A DNA stretch of 64,000 bases from JASBTN01 sp965228805. GTDB lineage: Bacteria; Pseudomonadota; Alphaproteobacteria; Rhodobacterales; Rhodobacteraceae. The stretch's first letter is position 1, and the number at the start of each line of letters is the position of its first letter. Made by a program: the position numbers and the translations under genes. The notes under the pieces were generated by a model. That model ran no database searches. It was not told the DNA's origin and saw nothing but the letters and a program-made list of their open reading frames with translations. Location of the stretch: positions 2,232,001-2,296,000 of the forward strand of contig NZ_CBDDIE010000003.1 of NCBI RefSeq assembly GCF_965228805.1. The letters are read 5' to 3'. Shown here piece by piece: positions 46,508 to 54,969 of the stretch.

Positions 46508-47728
46508 ATGGAAAACACAATGGCCACGCGTTTCATCCTGGCGACCCTGTTTCTGGATGCGGTCGGGATCGGCATTGTCTTTCCGATCATGCCCGACCTG
46601 ATGGAACGGGTCGGGGCTGGCAGTACGGCGGATGGTGCGGTCTGGGGCGGGGTCCTGATGGCAGCCTATGCGGCGATGCAATTCCTGTTCTCGCCCATCA
46701 TTGGTGGCATCTCGGACAGTGTCGGGCGACGCCCGGTGCTGCTGCTGGCGCTTGTGGCGCTGACGGTGGATTACATTGTCATGGCGCTGGCCACCACTTT
46801 CTGGTGGCTGCTGGTTGGCCGTGTCCTGGCGGGCATTGCCGGGGCAACCTATATCACCGCATCGGCCTACATTGCCGACATCTCTTCAAAAGAAGAACGC
46901 GCGGCCAACTTCGGCCTGGTGGGTGCCGCTTTCGGTCTTGGTTTTGTCCTGGGGCCCGGGATCGGTGGGCTGGCGGCCAGTTGGCACATCACCGCGCCTT
47001 TCTGGTTGGCGGCGGCCCTTGCGGGGATCAACGTGGCCTTCGGCTTCTTCGTCCTGCCCGAAAGCCTTGCGCCCGAGAAACGCCGCGCCTTTCGTCGCCG
47101 GGACCTGAACCCGTTCGGCTCGATCCTGGACGCGCTGAAACTGCCCGGTCTGGCGCTGCCCCTGGTGCTTCTGTTCCTGTTCGAGTTCGCCAACATGGTC
47201 TACCCGGTGCTCTGGTCCTTCTGGACCCGCGAGGTGTTCGGGTGGAGCGCCGCGCTGATTGGTATCACCCTGGCCGCCTATGGCGCCAGCGTGGCCTTTA
47301 CCCAGGGCGTTGTGCTGCGCCACCTGGTGGCGCGGCTGGGGGAATGGCGTACCTTGATGTTCGCTCTTTTCTGCGCCGTCTTTGCCTTCGTTGTCTTTGG
47401 CCTGACCGCTTCGGCCTGGGTGCTGTTCGCCTTCATCCTGGTGGCAGCGCTGGCCGACATGGCTCCTCCCACGGTCACGGCAATGATGTCGAACATGGTC
47501 GCCGAGGATCGGCAGGGGCTGCTTCAGGGTGTGATCGCCTCGCTCGGCTCCATCGCGGCAGTGATCGCGCCGATGATCGTCACCGGGGTATTCCAGCGCT
47601 TTGCTGCCCCCGACGCCGTGCTCTACCTGCCCGGTGCGCCCTTCCTGATGGCGGGGGTCATCGTGCTGGCGACGCTGCCGTTCTTCTGGCGGCTGCGCCT
47701 TGACCCGGGAAAGGCGTCCAAGGGTTGA
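46508..47728 (+). CDS. MFS transporter, TetA/TCR-like efflux pump
   Basis: 406 residues with 12 membrane helices. The N-terminus ILATLFLDAVGIGIVFPIMPDLM and GGISDSVGRRPVLLLALVALTVDY (motif A) match the tetracycline-resistance class of 12-helix drug:proton antiporters. GLGFVLGPGIGGLAA (motif C) marks an exporter. Substrate unknown; homologs without resistance roles are common. GGAGGG precedes the ATG at 46508. Confidence 0.9.
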   Translation: MENTMATRFILATLFLDAVGIGIVFPIMPDLMERVGAGSTADGAVWGGVLMAAYAAMQFLFSPIIGGISDSVGRRPVLLLALVALTVDYIVMALATTFWWLLVGRVLAGIAGATYITASAYIADISSKEERAANFGLVGAAFGLGFVLGPGIGGLAASWHITAPFWLAAALAGINVAFGFFVLPESLAPEKRRAFRRRDLNPFGSILDALKLPGLALPLVLLFLFEFANMVYPVLWSFWTREVFGWSAALIGITLAAYGASVAFTQGVVLRHLVARLGEWRTLMFALFCAVFAFVVFGLTASAWVLFAFILVAALADMAPPTVTAMMSNMVAEDRQGLLQGVIASLGSIAAVIAPMIVTGVFQRFAAPDAVLYLPGAPFLMAGVIVLATLPFFWRLRLDPGKASKG

Positions 47729-47786
47729 AGACCTGAGGTGTTTCGGGCCATTCTGAGGCTCGGGACGGAACAGGAGCATACGGCGG

Positions 47787-48140
47787 ATGCGTCGAATTCG
47801 AACACATAGGCTGGGTGTGGACCAGGGAAGCCAGGTCCTTTTTTCAGATTTCGAACATGACGGCCAAATGTGGACCGGCGAAGGCCCGCGCGAGTTCCGG
47901 GTCGGGGTGAGCTTCAAGGACGGCGGTTTTACCGATCTGCCCATTGTGCAGGTCGGCATGTCCATGTGGGACCTGGACCAGAAGACCAACCAGCGCGTCG
48001 ACATTGCCGCCGAAAATATCACCGAACTGGGGTTCGAGATCGTCTTTCGAACCTGGGGCGACACCCGCGTGGCGCGCGTGCGCGCCGATTGGATCGCCAT
48101 GGGCGAGGTCGCGGACGAGGAGGATTGGTCGCTCTACTGA
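47787..48140 (+). CDS. H-type lectin domain protein
   Basis: 117 residues, no signal peptide. The pattern FRVGVSFKDGGFTDLPIVQVGMSMWDLD ... INITELGFEIVFRTWGDTRVARVRADWIA-like region (residues about 37-107) matches the H-type lectin fold, which in eukaryotic examples binds N-acetylgalactosamine as a trimer or hexamer. The bacterial role is unknown. AGGAG lies 10 nt before the ATG; the gene ends at a bidirectional terminator shared with prs. Confidence 0.78.
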   Translation: MRRIRTHRLGVDQGSQVLFSDFEHDGQMWTGEGPREFRVGVSFKDGGFTDLPIVQVGMSMWDLDQKTNQRVDIAAENITELGFEIVFRTWGDTRVARVRADWIAMGEVADEEDWSLY

Positions 48141-48162
48141 GGCCACCAGCCCCGGAACGCAA

Positions 48163-48192
48163 GACGCCCGCGCTGATCCGCGCGGGCGTTTG
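48163..48192. terminator. Bidirectional terminator between the lectin gene and prs
   Basis: GACGCCCGCG ... CGCGGGCGTT arms around CTGATC, flanked by TTTGC on one side and its complement GCAA on the other, in a convergent gap. Confidence 0.8.
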
Positions 48193-48213
48193 CAATTCCG
48201 GATGATCGCAAGC

Positions 48214-49227
48214 TTACGAATACATGCCTTCGTAAAGCGGCTCCAGCGTGCCGTGATCGAACAGCGACGAGACCGAGGTGCCGCCCCAGATGTTCAGGAT
48301 CGCCTGGCCAAACATCGGCGCCGTGGGCACGATGCGGATGTTTTCGGCGTTCTTGACCGGGTCGGTCGGTTCGATCGAATCCGTGATTACCAGGCTCTTC
48401 ATGACCGAGTTCGACACGCGCTCGACCGCAGGGCCTGACATGACACCGTGGGTGATATAGGAATGCACCTCGGTGGCGCCGTGCTCCATCAGCACTTCGG
48501 CGGCCTTGCACAGGGTGCCGGCGGTGTCGCAGATGTCATCGACGATGATGCATTTCTTGCCTTCGACATTGCCGATCACGGTCATCTCGGCGACCTCGCC
48601 GGGTTTTTCGCGGCGCTTGTCGACGATCGCCAGCGGGGCGTTGATGCGCTTGGCCAGCTCGCGCGCGCGGGCCACGCCACCCACGTCGGGGCTGATCACC
48701 ATGACGTCGGACAGGCAGTCCTTGAAGTGATGCTTGATGTCCAGCGCGAAGATCGGGCTGGCATAGAGGTTGTCGACGGGAATGTCGAAGAAACCCTGGA
48801 TCTGAGCGGCGTGCAGGTCCATGGTCAGCACCCGCTCGATCCCGGCCTCGGCGATCATGTTGGCGACCAGCTTGGCGCTGATCGGCGTGCGGGCCTTGGT
48901 GCGGCGGTCCTGGCGGGCATAGCCGAAATAGGGCATGACCGCCGTGATCCGGCTGGCAGACGACCGGCGCAGCGCGTCGGCCATGATCAACAGCTCCATC
49001 AGGTTGTCATTCGCCGGGTTCGAAGTGCTTTGCAGCAGGTACATGTCCTCGCCGCGCACGTTTTCGTAAACCTCGACGAAGATCTCGCCGTCGTTGAAAC
49101 GCTCGACACGGGCGTCGACCAGGCCCATGGCCGTGCCGCGATGCATCGACATGCGCTTGGCAACGGAGCGCGCCAGCGGTTGGTTGGCGTTGCCGGAAAT
49201 AAGTTTCGGTTCAGTGATGGAAGGCAT
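48214..49227 (-). CDS. prs: Ribose-phosphate pyrophosphokinase
   Basis: 337 residues from the ATG at 49227, where PSITEPKLISGNANQPLA matches the normal N-terminus; an in-frame ATG at 49254 has no ribosome-binding site. Motifs: RFNDGEIFVEVYENVRGEDMYL, SNPANDNLMELL, LTMDLHAAQIQGFF and the PRPP loop IIVDDICDTAGTL. It makes PRPP from ribose 5-phosphate and ATP. Confidence 0.97.
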   Translation of the reverse strand: MPSITEPKLISGNANQPLARSVAKRMSMHRGTAMGLVDARVERFNDGEIFVEVYENVRGEDMYLLQSTSNPANDNLMELLIMADALRRSSASRITAVMPYFGYARQDRRTKARTPISAKLVANMIAEAGIERVLTMDLHAAQIQGFFDIPVDNLYASPIFALDIKHHFKDCLSDVMVISPDVGGVARARELAKRINAPLAIVDKRREKPGEVAEMTVIGNVEGKKCIIVDDICDTAGTLCKAAEVLMEHGATEVHSYITHGVMSGPAVERVSNSVMKSLVITDSIEPTDPVKNAENIRIVPTAPMFGQAILNIWGGTSVSSLFDHGTLEPLYEGMYS

Positions 49228-49335
49228 GGCAGCAGTGTCCCCGGGCTGGTCCATATGACAGAATCGTGACGTTGACACCCCATACCACCGGGATAGGTTT
49301 CGGGGAACCGCTCACGCGCAAACGGGGAGGCAAAA

Positions 49336-49932
49336 TTGGCCCATATCGACTATTATTTCACAGTGCTCTCGCCCTGGGCCTATCTGGCCGGGGACCGGAT
49401 GGAAAAGATCGCCGCCAAACATGGCGCGACGGTGACCTACAAACCGCTGGATATCATGGCTCTGTTTCCGCGCACCGGGGGGGCGGCGCCCAAGGATCGG
49501 CACTCCTCGCGGTTGGACTACCGGATGCAGGAGCTGAAGCGCTGGCAAAAGGCGACCGGACTGCCGTTGACCTTTCAACCGGCCCATTGGCCGACCAACG
49601 CGGCCCCGGCCTCCTATGCAATCATCGGCGCCCAGGTGGCGGGCGGGGGCAACACTGGCGCGCTGGTGCAGTCCGTGCTGCGCGCCTGCTGGGCCGAGGA
49701 GAAGGACATTGCCGAGGACGCGGTGATCAAATCCTGCCTGGAAAGCGCCGGCTTCGACCCCGCGCTGGCCGACACGTCCCTCCTGGCCGGCGCCGAGACC
49801 TATCCGCGCAACCTTGAGGACGCTGTCGCCGCGGGCGTCTTCGGCTCGCCCACCTATGTGGTCGATGGGACCGAGGTGTTCTGGGGCCAGGACCGCCTGG
49901 ACATGCTCGACACATTCCTGGCCGACGCCTGA
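49336..49932 (+). CDS. 2-hydroxychromene-2-carboxylate isomerase / DsbA-family thioredoxin-fold protein
   Basis: 198 residues from a TTG at 49336, supported by GGGGAGG (49324-49330) 5 nt upstream and by the conserved N-terminal IDYYFTVLSPWAYLAGDRM. SPWAY takes the place of the CxxC of DsbA, as in the HCCA isomerase/kappa-GST branch. GVFGSPTYVVDGTEVFWGQDRLDML is the typical C-terminal cis-Pro segment. Likely glutathione-dependent; substrate unknown. Its stop overlaps the next ATG by one base. Confidence 0.9.
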   Translation: MAHIDYYFTVLSPWAYLAGDRMEKIAAKHGATVTYKPLDIMALFPRTGGAAPKDRHSSRLDYRMQELKRWQKATGLPLTFQPAHWPTNAAPASYAIIGAQVAGGGNTGALVQSVLRACWAEEKDIAEDAVIKSCLESAGFDPALADTSLLAGAETYPRNLEDAVAAGVFGSPTYVVDGTEVFWGQDRLDMLDTFLADA

Positions 49933-50750
49933 TGGCGGGGATCGAGACGCGGGCCGGGCATCGCATCTGCTGGACCCACGAGGGCACGGAAGGCGCGCGC
50001 CGCGCGGTGATGATCCACTGTTCGCTGGCCCATCGCGGCGCCTGGCGCGGCGTGCAGCGGCAGTTGCAGGACCACTTGTCGATGCGCGCCTTCGACCTCC
50101 CGGGTCACGGCGAAAGCGGCCCCTGGGATGGCGAGACGGAGTTTCAGGACGTGGCCGCCGAGGTCACCGAGAGCCTGATCGACGGAGGAGCCGACCTGAT
50201 TGGCCACAGCTACGGCGCGACCATCGCCCTGCGCGTGGCGCAGATGCACCCCGAGAAGGTGCGCAGCCTGACCCTGATCGAACCGGTGATGTTCCACCTC
50301 ACCAAGGGTCAGCCGATCTATGACGCCTACCACGACGAAATCGCGCCCTGTTTCAATGCCTTGTGGCAAGGGGATACGATGCTGGCGGCCCGTCTGTTTA
50401 ACCGCGTCTGGGGCGCCGGTGCCCCCTGGGACGAGGTGCCAGCCGCCCATCAACAGGCCATGGCCGCCCGCATGCACCTGATCGCGGCTGGCTCGGCGGT
50501 GACAGACGGAGATGTGAATCACCAGGCCGCCCCCGGCGCCTTGGAGGCCGTTGCCTGCCCGGTCCTGCTGATCGAAGGGGCGGGGTCGCCGCCGATCGTC
50601 GCGGCCATTCACGACGTCTTGCAGAGCCGCCTGCCGGAGGCCTCCCGCGTGGTGGTCGAAGGCGCGCGGCACATGGTGCCGATTACTCACCCGCGTCAGG
50701 TGGCCGCGGCGATCTCTGACCACATGGGACTGGTCCGGGCGCGGGCGTAA
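49932..50750 (+). CDS. Alpha/beta fold hydrolase
   Basis: 272 residues. Oxyanion and nucleophile motifs: MIHCSLAHRGAW, FDLPGHGESGPW and GHSYGATIALRVA (nucleophile Ser). The catalytic His is probably in GARHMVPITHP near the C-terminus. Translationally coupled to the upstream isomerase gene (TGATG). Substrate unknown. Confidence 0.9.
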   Translation: MAGIETRAGHRICWTHEGTEGARRAVMIHCSLAHRGAWRGVQRQLQDHLSMRAFDLPGHGESGPWDGETEFQDVAAEVTESLIDGGADLIGHSYGATIALRVAQMHPEKVRSLTLIEPVMFHLTKGQPIYDAYHDEIAPCFNALWQGDTMLAARLFNRVWGAGAPWDEVPAAHQQAMAARMHLIAAGSAVTDGDVNHQAAPGALEAVACPVLLIEGAGSPPIVAAIHDVLQSRLPEASRVVVEGARHMVPITHPRQVAAAISDHMGLVRARA

Positions 50751-50801
50751 CGCTCCCGTCCGGCTTTGCCCTTGTCGGGCACACCCGGTTGGGCGTAGCC
50801 G

Positions 50802-50831
50802 TTTTCCGGACCGGAAAATTCGAATTTTCCG
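50802..50831. repeat. Overlapping palindromes between convergent genes
   Basis: TTTTCCGG-A-CCGGAAAA (50802-50818) overlaps the perfect 20-bp palindrome CGGAAAATTCGAATTTTCCG (50812-50831). Three alternating half-sites could form two mutually exclusive hairpins. It may act as a bidirectional terminator, though no long T-run follows, or as a protein-binding site. Confidence 0.8.
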
Positions 50832-50846
50832 TTGTTCTGCACGCAG

Positions 50847-51896
50847 TTATCCGCGCACCAGCTCGACGAACTGATCGACATTCTCATCCGTCGCGGACCA
50901 GTCGCAGACCATGCGCGCGGTCAACTCCTCCTGGGGGTCGGAGCCGTCAAGTTGACCCTCCCAGATGTAGTATTTCGCCCCGGCCTCATGCAGCCGCTGG
51001 TGTCCCGCGCGGGTCCATCCCGCAAAGCTCATGTTGGCATCCGGTTCGTGCAGAAACCGCACCCCACCGGTGTCACGCAACCCCTCGCACAGCCGCGCGT
51101 TCGCCGCATTTGCCTGGCGTGCCAGCTGCAACCACAGCCCGTCCTCCAGATAGGCCGCCATCTGCGCCGACAGGAACCGGTGTTTGGAAAACAGATGCGC
51201 CCCCCGTTTGCGGCGCAGCTCGAACTCCCAGGCCAGTTTCGGATCGAACAGCACCACCGCCTCGACCCCCATGCAACCGTTCTTGGTGCCGCCGAAGCTG
51301 AGCACGTCCACACCGGCCTTCCAGGTCATCTCGTCGGGGCTGGCGTTGGTGGTGGCAAGCGCATTGGCAAACCGCGCCCCGTCAAGGTGCACGGGCAGGT
51401 CGTAACTCTTCGCGACCTCGCTCAAGGCACTGATTTCACTGACGGAATAGACGGTGCCCCGTTCCGTCACATTGGTGATCGACACCGGCCCGCGCTGCGG
51501 CCCATGCACGCCGCGCGTCTCTTCGCCCTCGATCCGGGTGCGCAGGGCGTCGGGCGTCATCTTGGCGTCGGGCGCGTCGACCAGGGTCAGCTTCGCGCCG
51601 CCCATGTAGAACTCGGGCCCGTTGCATTCATCTTCGTTAATATGGGCCTGGGGGGCACAGAAAACCGTCTGCCAGGGCTGGGTCAGCGTGGCCAGCGACA
51701 GCACGTTTGCCGCGGTGCCGGTGGCTACAAGGAAGACCTCCGCCTCGGGCGCTTCAAACGTTTCACGGACCTGATCGCGCACCCGCTCCATCGGCCCGTC
51801 GACCCCATAGGGCATGTCATAGCCGTCATTGGCGGCGACCAGCGCCTGCATGATTTTCGGATGCACCGGGCCGGTGTTGTCGGAAGCAAAAAACAT
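50847..51896 (-). CDS. ltaE: Low-specificity L-threonine aldolase
   Basis: 349 residues from the ATG at 51896 (GAGG 7 nt before), overlapping the upstream stop by one base. PLP-fold motifs: MFFASDNTGPVHPKIM, VATGTAANVLSLATLT, LPVHLDGARFANAL and the PLP lysine in LSFGGTKNGCMGVEAVV. It cleaves L-threonine or allo-threonine to glycine and acetaldehyde. Confidence 0.93.
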   Translation of the reverse strand: MFFASDNTGPVHPKIMQALVAANDGYDMPYGVDGPMERVRDQVRETFEAPEAEVFLVATGTAANVLSLATLTQPWQTVFCAPQAHINEDECNGPEFYMGGAKLTLVDAPDAKMTPDALRTRIEGEETRGVHGPQRGPVSITNVTERGTVYSVSEISALSEVAKSYDLPVHLDGARFANALATTNASPDEMTWKAGVDVLSFGGTKNGCMGVEAVVLFDPKLAWEFELRRKRGAHLFSKHRFLSAQMAAYLEDGLWLQLARQANAANARLCEGLRDTGGVRFLHEPDANMSFAGWTRAGHQRLHEAGAKYYIWEGQLDGSDPQEELTARMVCDWSATDENVDQFVELVRG

Positions 51897-52348
51897 CAGT
51901 GATCCTCGTCGATTAGATGGTCTTCCCAGTCTTCTTCCGGGACCTCGTATTCGGGAATTGTCCACCCCTGGACCGAGCGCCCTTCGCGGTGAATCCGTTC
52001 GGCATCGCCGCTGATCAGCGGGTGCCAGTCGGGCAGGGCCTTGCCTTCGTAGCGCAGCCGATAGGCGCAGGAGGATGGCATGAAATAGCGGCTCGTCTCG
52101 ATGTTCTCGGGCGTGAAGACGATACAGTCCGGCACCAGGGAGAGACGGATATCATATTGAGAACATTGACAGGTTTCTCCGTCCAGCAGGCGGCAGGCCA
52201 GCCGGGTAAAGACAACCTGGCCGGTCTCTTCATCCTCCAGCTTGTTCAGGCAGCACTTGCCACAGCCGTCGCAAAGCGCCTCCCATTCGGGGCGCGTGAG
52301 CTGGTCCAGGGGCAGGTCCCAGAACTTGGGGCGAAGAGGCTTTTTCAT
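51896..52348 (-). CDS. YcgN/UPF0260-family cysteine-cluster protein
   Basis: 150 residues. Conserved cysteines: CDGCGKCCLNKLED, CRLLDGETCQCSQYD, PDCIVFTP and CAYRLRYEGKALPDWHPL, the YkgJ-like CxxCxxCC pattern that probably binds zinc or iron-sulfur. Function unknown. It lies 38 bp after ribF on the same strand and overlaps ltaE by one base. Confidence 0.92.
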   Translation of the reverse strand: MKKPLRPKFWDLPLDQLTRPEWEALCDGCGKCCLNKLEDEETGQVVFTRLACRLLDGETCQCSQYDIRLSLVPDCIVFTPENIETSRYFMPSSCAYRLRYEGKALPDWHPLISGDAERIHREGRSVQGWTIPEYEVPEEDWEDHLIDEDH

Positions 52349-52386
52349 CGGGGCAGATTACGCACGGTGCGCGAAAAGGAAAGGGG

Positions 52387-53325
52387 TCACAGACCGGCGA
52401 GGATATCGCGCGCACGGGCGCAGTCGGCGTCCATCTGGGTGATCAACCCGTCCAGACTGTCGAACACCTGTTCCGGACGAAGGTAATCCACCAGCGCTAC
52501 TGACAGATGTTCGCCGTAGATATCCCCTTTGAAATCAAAGATATAGCTTTCGATATTCGGTTGGTTCTCACCGAACATGGGACGCGTGCCCAGGCTGGCC
52601 GCGCCACCGTGTTCGCCCGCATGGGGGCCGGTCAACACGTCGATCTTTACCGCGTATACGCCGAACTTGGGCAGGTGCAGACCCATCAGCGACATGTTCG
52701 CGGTGGGGAAGCCCAGGTCGCGGCCGCGTTGGTCGCCGCGGATGACCTTTCCGTCGATCCGATGCAGGTGACCAAGCATGTTGGCCGCATCCTGCGGGCG
52801 GCCATCAGACAGCGCGTCGCGGATCGCGGTGGAGCTGACCTCGCCCACGTCGAGCTTCATCAGCGGAGCCACGGTCACGCCGAATCCAAGTTTATTTCCA
52901 AGGGCTTGCAGGTCATCCGGGCTTCCCGCCCGGCCCTTGCCGAAATGGAAATCCGCGCCCACCACGACGTGTTTCAAACCCAGTCCCTCGACGATCACCT
53001 GCTCGGCAAATTCGCGGGGGGAGAGGGCGGAAAGCGTGTCGTTGAAGCTGAGTTCGTAGAGCGTATCGACGCCCAGTTTCTCCATCCGGTGCGCGCGGGT
53101 TTCCGCGTTCATCAGGCGAAATGCCGGGGCCTTGGGCGCGAAATACTGGCGCGGGTGGGGTTCGAAACACATAACCCCCAGTGGTGCATTGATTTCATTG
53201 GCTTTTTCGCGGGCGAGGTCGATCACGTACTGGTGGCCCAGGTGGAGGCCATCAAAGTTACCGATCGCGGCGGAGGCGCCGCGGTCACGGGCGTGGACGA
53301 ACTGGAAGTCTCGAACGATCTGCAT
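52387..53325 (-). CDS. ribF: Bifunctional riboflavin kinase/FAD synthetase
   Basis: 312 residues from the ATG at 53325; a longer frame begins with TTG and is unlikely. FMN adenylyltransferase domain (about 1-180) with AIGNFDGLHLGHQYVID, VVVGADFHFGKGRAG and SSTAIRDALSDG; riboflavin kinase domain (about 185-310) with RGRDLGFPTANMSL and YIFDFKGDIYGEHLSV. It makes FMN and FAD from riboflavin. Confidence 0.96.
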   Translation of the reverse strand: MQIVRDFQFVHARDRGASAAIGNFDGLHLGHQYVIDLAREKANEINAPLGVMCFEPHPRQYFAPKAPAFRLMNAETRAHRMEKLGVDTLYELSFNDTLSALSPREFAEQVIVEGLGLKHVVVGADFHFGKGRAGSPDDLQALGNKLGFGVTVAPLMKLDVGEVSSTAIRDALSDGRPQDAANMLGHLHRIDGKVIRGDQRGRDLGFPTANMSLMGLHLPKFGVYAVKIDVLTGPHAGEHGGAASLGTRPMFGENQPNIESYIFDFKGDIYGEHLSVALVDYLRPEQVFDSLDGLITQMDADCARARDILAGL

Positions 53326-53397
53326 GGTCAGGGCTTTGCCAAGCCACGCCGAAACTTGCAAGTCTTTAAAGGGTCGCGGGGGGGAATTGGCAAGTTG

Positions 53398-53424
53398 TTA
53401 AACCCCGCAGGGGGCGGGGTTTAA
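53398..53424. terminator. Hairpin between the MaoC gene and ribF
   Basis: Perfect 11-bp arms TTAAACCCCGC / GCGGGGTTTAA with loop AGGGG. It is nested inside outer arms AGTCTTTAAA (53361-53370) and TTTAAAGACA (53420-53429), 9 of 10 complementary. It probably terminates the leftward MaoC transcript. Confidence 0.7.
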
Positions 53425-53452
53425 AGACATTAACGGGTGTAAACGGGCGCAA

Positions 53453-53896
53453 TCAGTCGAACTTGCGCGACGGTGCGAGCACCTTTGCCTCACCCTTCAG
53501 GACCGGTTTGCCGTCGATCTTGCATTCGGTCTTCAGGGTCACGCGACGCTTCTGGTGGTCGATCTCCATCACCGTGACCTCGGCCGTGACCACGTCGCCC
53601 GGACGCACCGGGGCCAGGAAGGACAGCTGCTGCCCCATGTAGATCGTGCCATGGCCGGGCAGCTGTTCACCGATCACGGCCGAGATCAGACCGGCGCTGA
53701 GCATGCCGTGGGCGATGCGCCCCTGGAAGATCGTATCGCGCGCGAAATCGTCGTCCAGGTGCACCGGGTTGCGGTCTGTCGAGACCTCGGCAAACAGTTC
53801 GATATCCCGATCGGTCACCTGTTTGGTGAGCGAGCGCATCATGCCGATCTCAAGATCTTCGATACAGATCGTGCCACGGGCGTGATTGTCCAACAT
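53453..53896 (-). CDS. MaoC-family (R)-specific enoyl-CoA hydratase
   Basis: 147 residues, a single hot-dog fold. The hydratase 2 motif has RNPVHLDDDFARDTIFQGRIAHGML (Asp/His catalytic pair, about residues 42-64). It hydrates (R)-3-hydroxyacyl-CoA or crotonyl-CoA-type substrates, often feeding polyhydroxyalkanoate or other acyl pathways. Confidence 0.92.
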   Translation of the reverse strand: MLDNHARGTICIEDLEIGMMRSLTKQVTDRDIELFAEVSTDRNPVHLDDDFARDTIFQGRIAHGMLSAGLISAVIGEQLPGHGTIYMGQQLSFLAPVRPGDVVTAEVTVMEIDHQKRRVTLKTECKIDGKPVLKGEAKVLAPSRKFD

Positions 53897-53910
53897 CTGA
53901 TCCTCCGGGT

Positions 53911-53931
53911 AACAAAAGCACCCTTGGGTGC
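53911..53931 (-). terminator. Intrinsic terminator after the HAD hydrolase gene
   Basis: On the minus strand, GCACCC-AA-GGGTGC is followed by TTTTGTT, 56 bp beyond the HAD gene stop and 15 bp before the MaoC start. Confidence 0.8.
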
Positions 53932-53986
53932 GACGTTCGGCAACATTATTACTTTGCAGTTGCAGAAAATCAAGCCCCGATTTGCC

Positions 53987-54859
53987 TTATCTCAGGAAGC
54001 CAATGGCATAGGTCGGCGTGACCATTTCCTTTTCGATATAGGCAGTTAGCGCCTCGGCTTCCGGTTGCGTGACGGTTTTCGTCTCGGCCGCGGCCAATCC
54101 GCCGGTGATCAGAAGAGAATCAATGTCCTCCCCCAACGCCCCGCGAATGTCGGTGTGAATGCCATCGCCCACCGCCAGGATACGGGCGTTGTTGAAATCG
54201 CGGCCAAGGGCGGCCAGGCGGCGGTGCGACAGGTCATAGATCGGCGGGTGGGGCTTGCCGACATAGAGGCTCTGCCCGCCCATCTCGGTATAAAGCGCGG
54301 CGATGGCCCCGGCGCACCACTCACGGCTCTCGCCCCGGTCCACCACGATGTCCGGGTTGGCGCATAGCAGCGGCAGACCCTTCTGCTTGGCATAGAGAAG
54401 TTGCGGGCGCAGGTCGGACGGATCGGCATGGGGATCGAAGGGGCCACAACACACGATCCCCTCGGCGTCCTCCAGGGTAACCTCCTGAATGTCCACGGGA
54501 TTTTCGATAAGGGCCAGCGGGTCGAAGAAACTGTGATCATGCGCCTCGCCCATGAACCAGACCTTCGATCCGACCGCCCCGGTGAACATCGCGGCGCGGG
54601 CCGAGTCGCCTGAGGTGGCGATCGTGTCCCAGCAATCGGACGGGAGGCCCATGGCGGTGAGCTGCGCCTCGACAGAGGCGCGGTGGCGCGGGGCGTTGGT
54701 CACCAATACGACCACGCCGCCCTTGGCGCGAAAGGCGCGCAGCGCCGCGACGGCTTCGTCAAAGGGTTCAACCCCGTTGTGCACACAGCCCCAGAGGTCG
54801 CAGAACAGCGCGTCATAGGGTTCGGAAATCTCGGCAAGGGACTGGATGATGCGGGTCAT
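53987..54859 (-). CDS. TIGR01459-type HAD-superfamily hydrolase
   Basis: 290 residues from the ATG at 54859 (GAGG 5 nt before). NagD-like HAD fold: LFCDLWGCVHNGVEPF (catalytic Asp, though the second Asp of DxD is replaced by Trp-Gly spacing), VLVTNAPRHRASVEAQL, VGKPHPPIYDL and AVGDGIHTDIRGALGE. Likely a sugar- or nucleotide-phosphatase; substrate unknown. Confidence 0.88.
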   Translation of the reverse strand: MTRIIQSLAEISEPYDALFCDLWGCVHNGVEPFDEAVAALRAFRAKGGVVVLVTNAPRHRASVEAQLTAMGLPSDCWDTIATSGDSARAAMFTGAVGSKVWFMGEAHDHSFFDPLALIENPVDIQEVTLEDAEGIVCCGPFDPHADPSDLRPQLLYAKQKGLPLLCANPDIVVDRGESREWCAGAIAALYTEMGGQSLYVGKPHPPIYDLSHRRLAALGRDFNNARILAVGDGIHTDIRGALGEDIDSLLITGGLAAAETKTVTQPEAEALTAYIEKEMVTPTYAIGFLR

Positions 54860-54969
54860 TGGGGCCTCGGCTGGCAAAAGTTGCCCCCATCTATAGGGGC
54901 TGCGACAGAATTGACCAGTGTGTGGTGCGGGGTGCGGGCCTATCTGTTGGGAAAGGATTGGAGGGTGTG

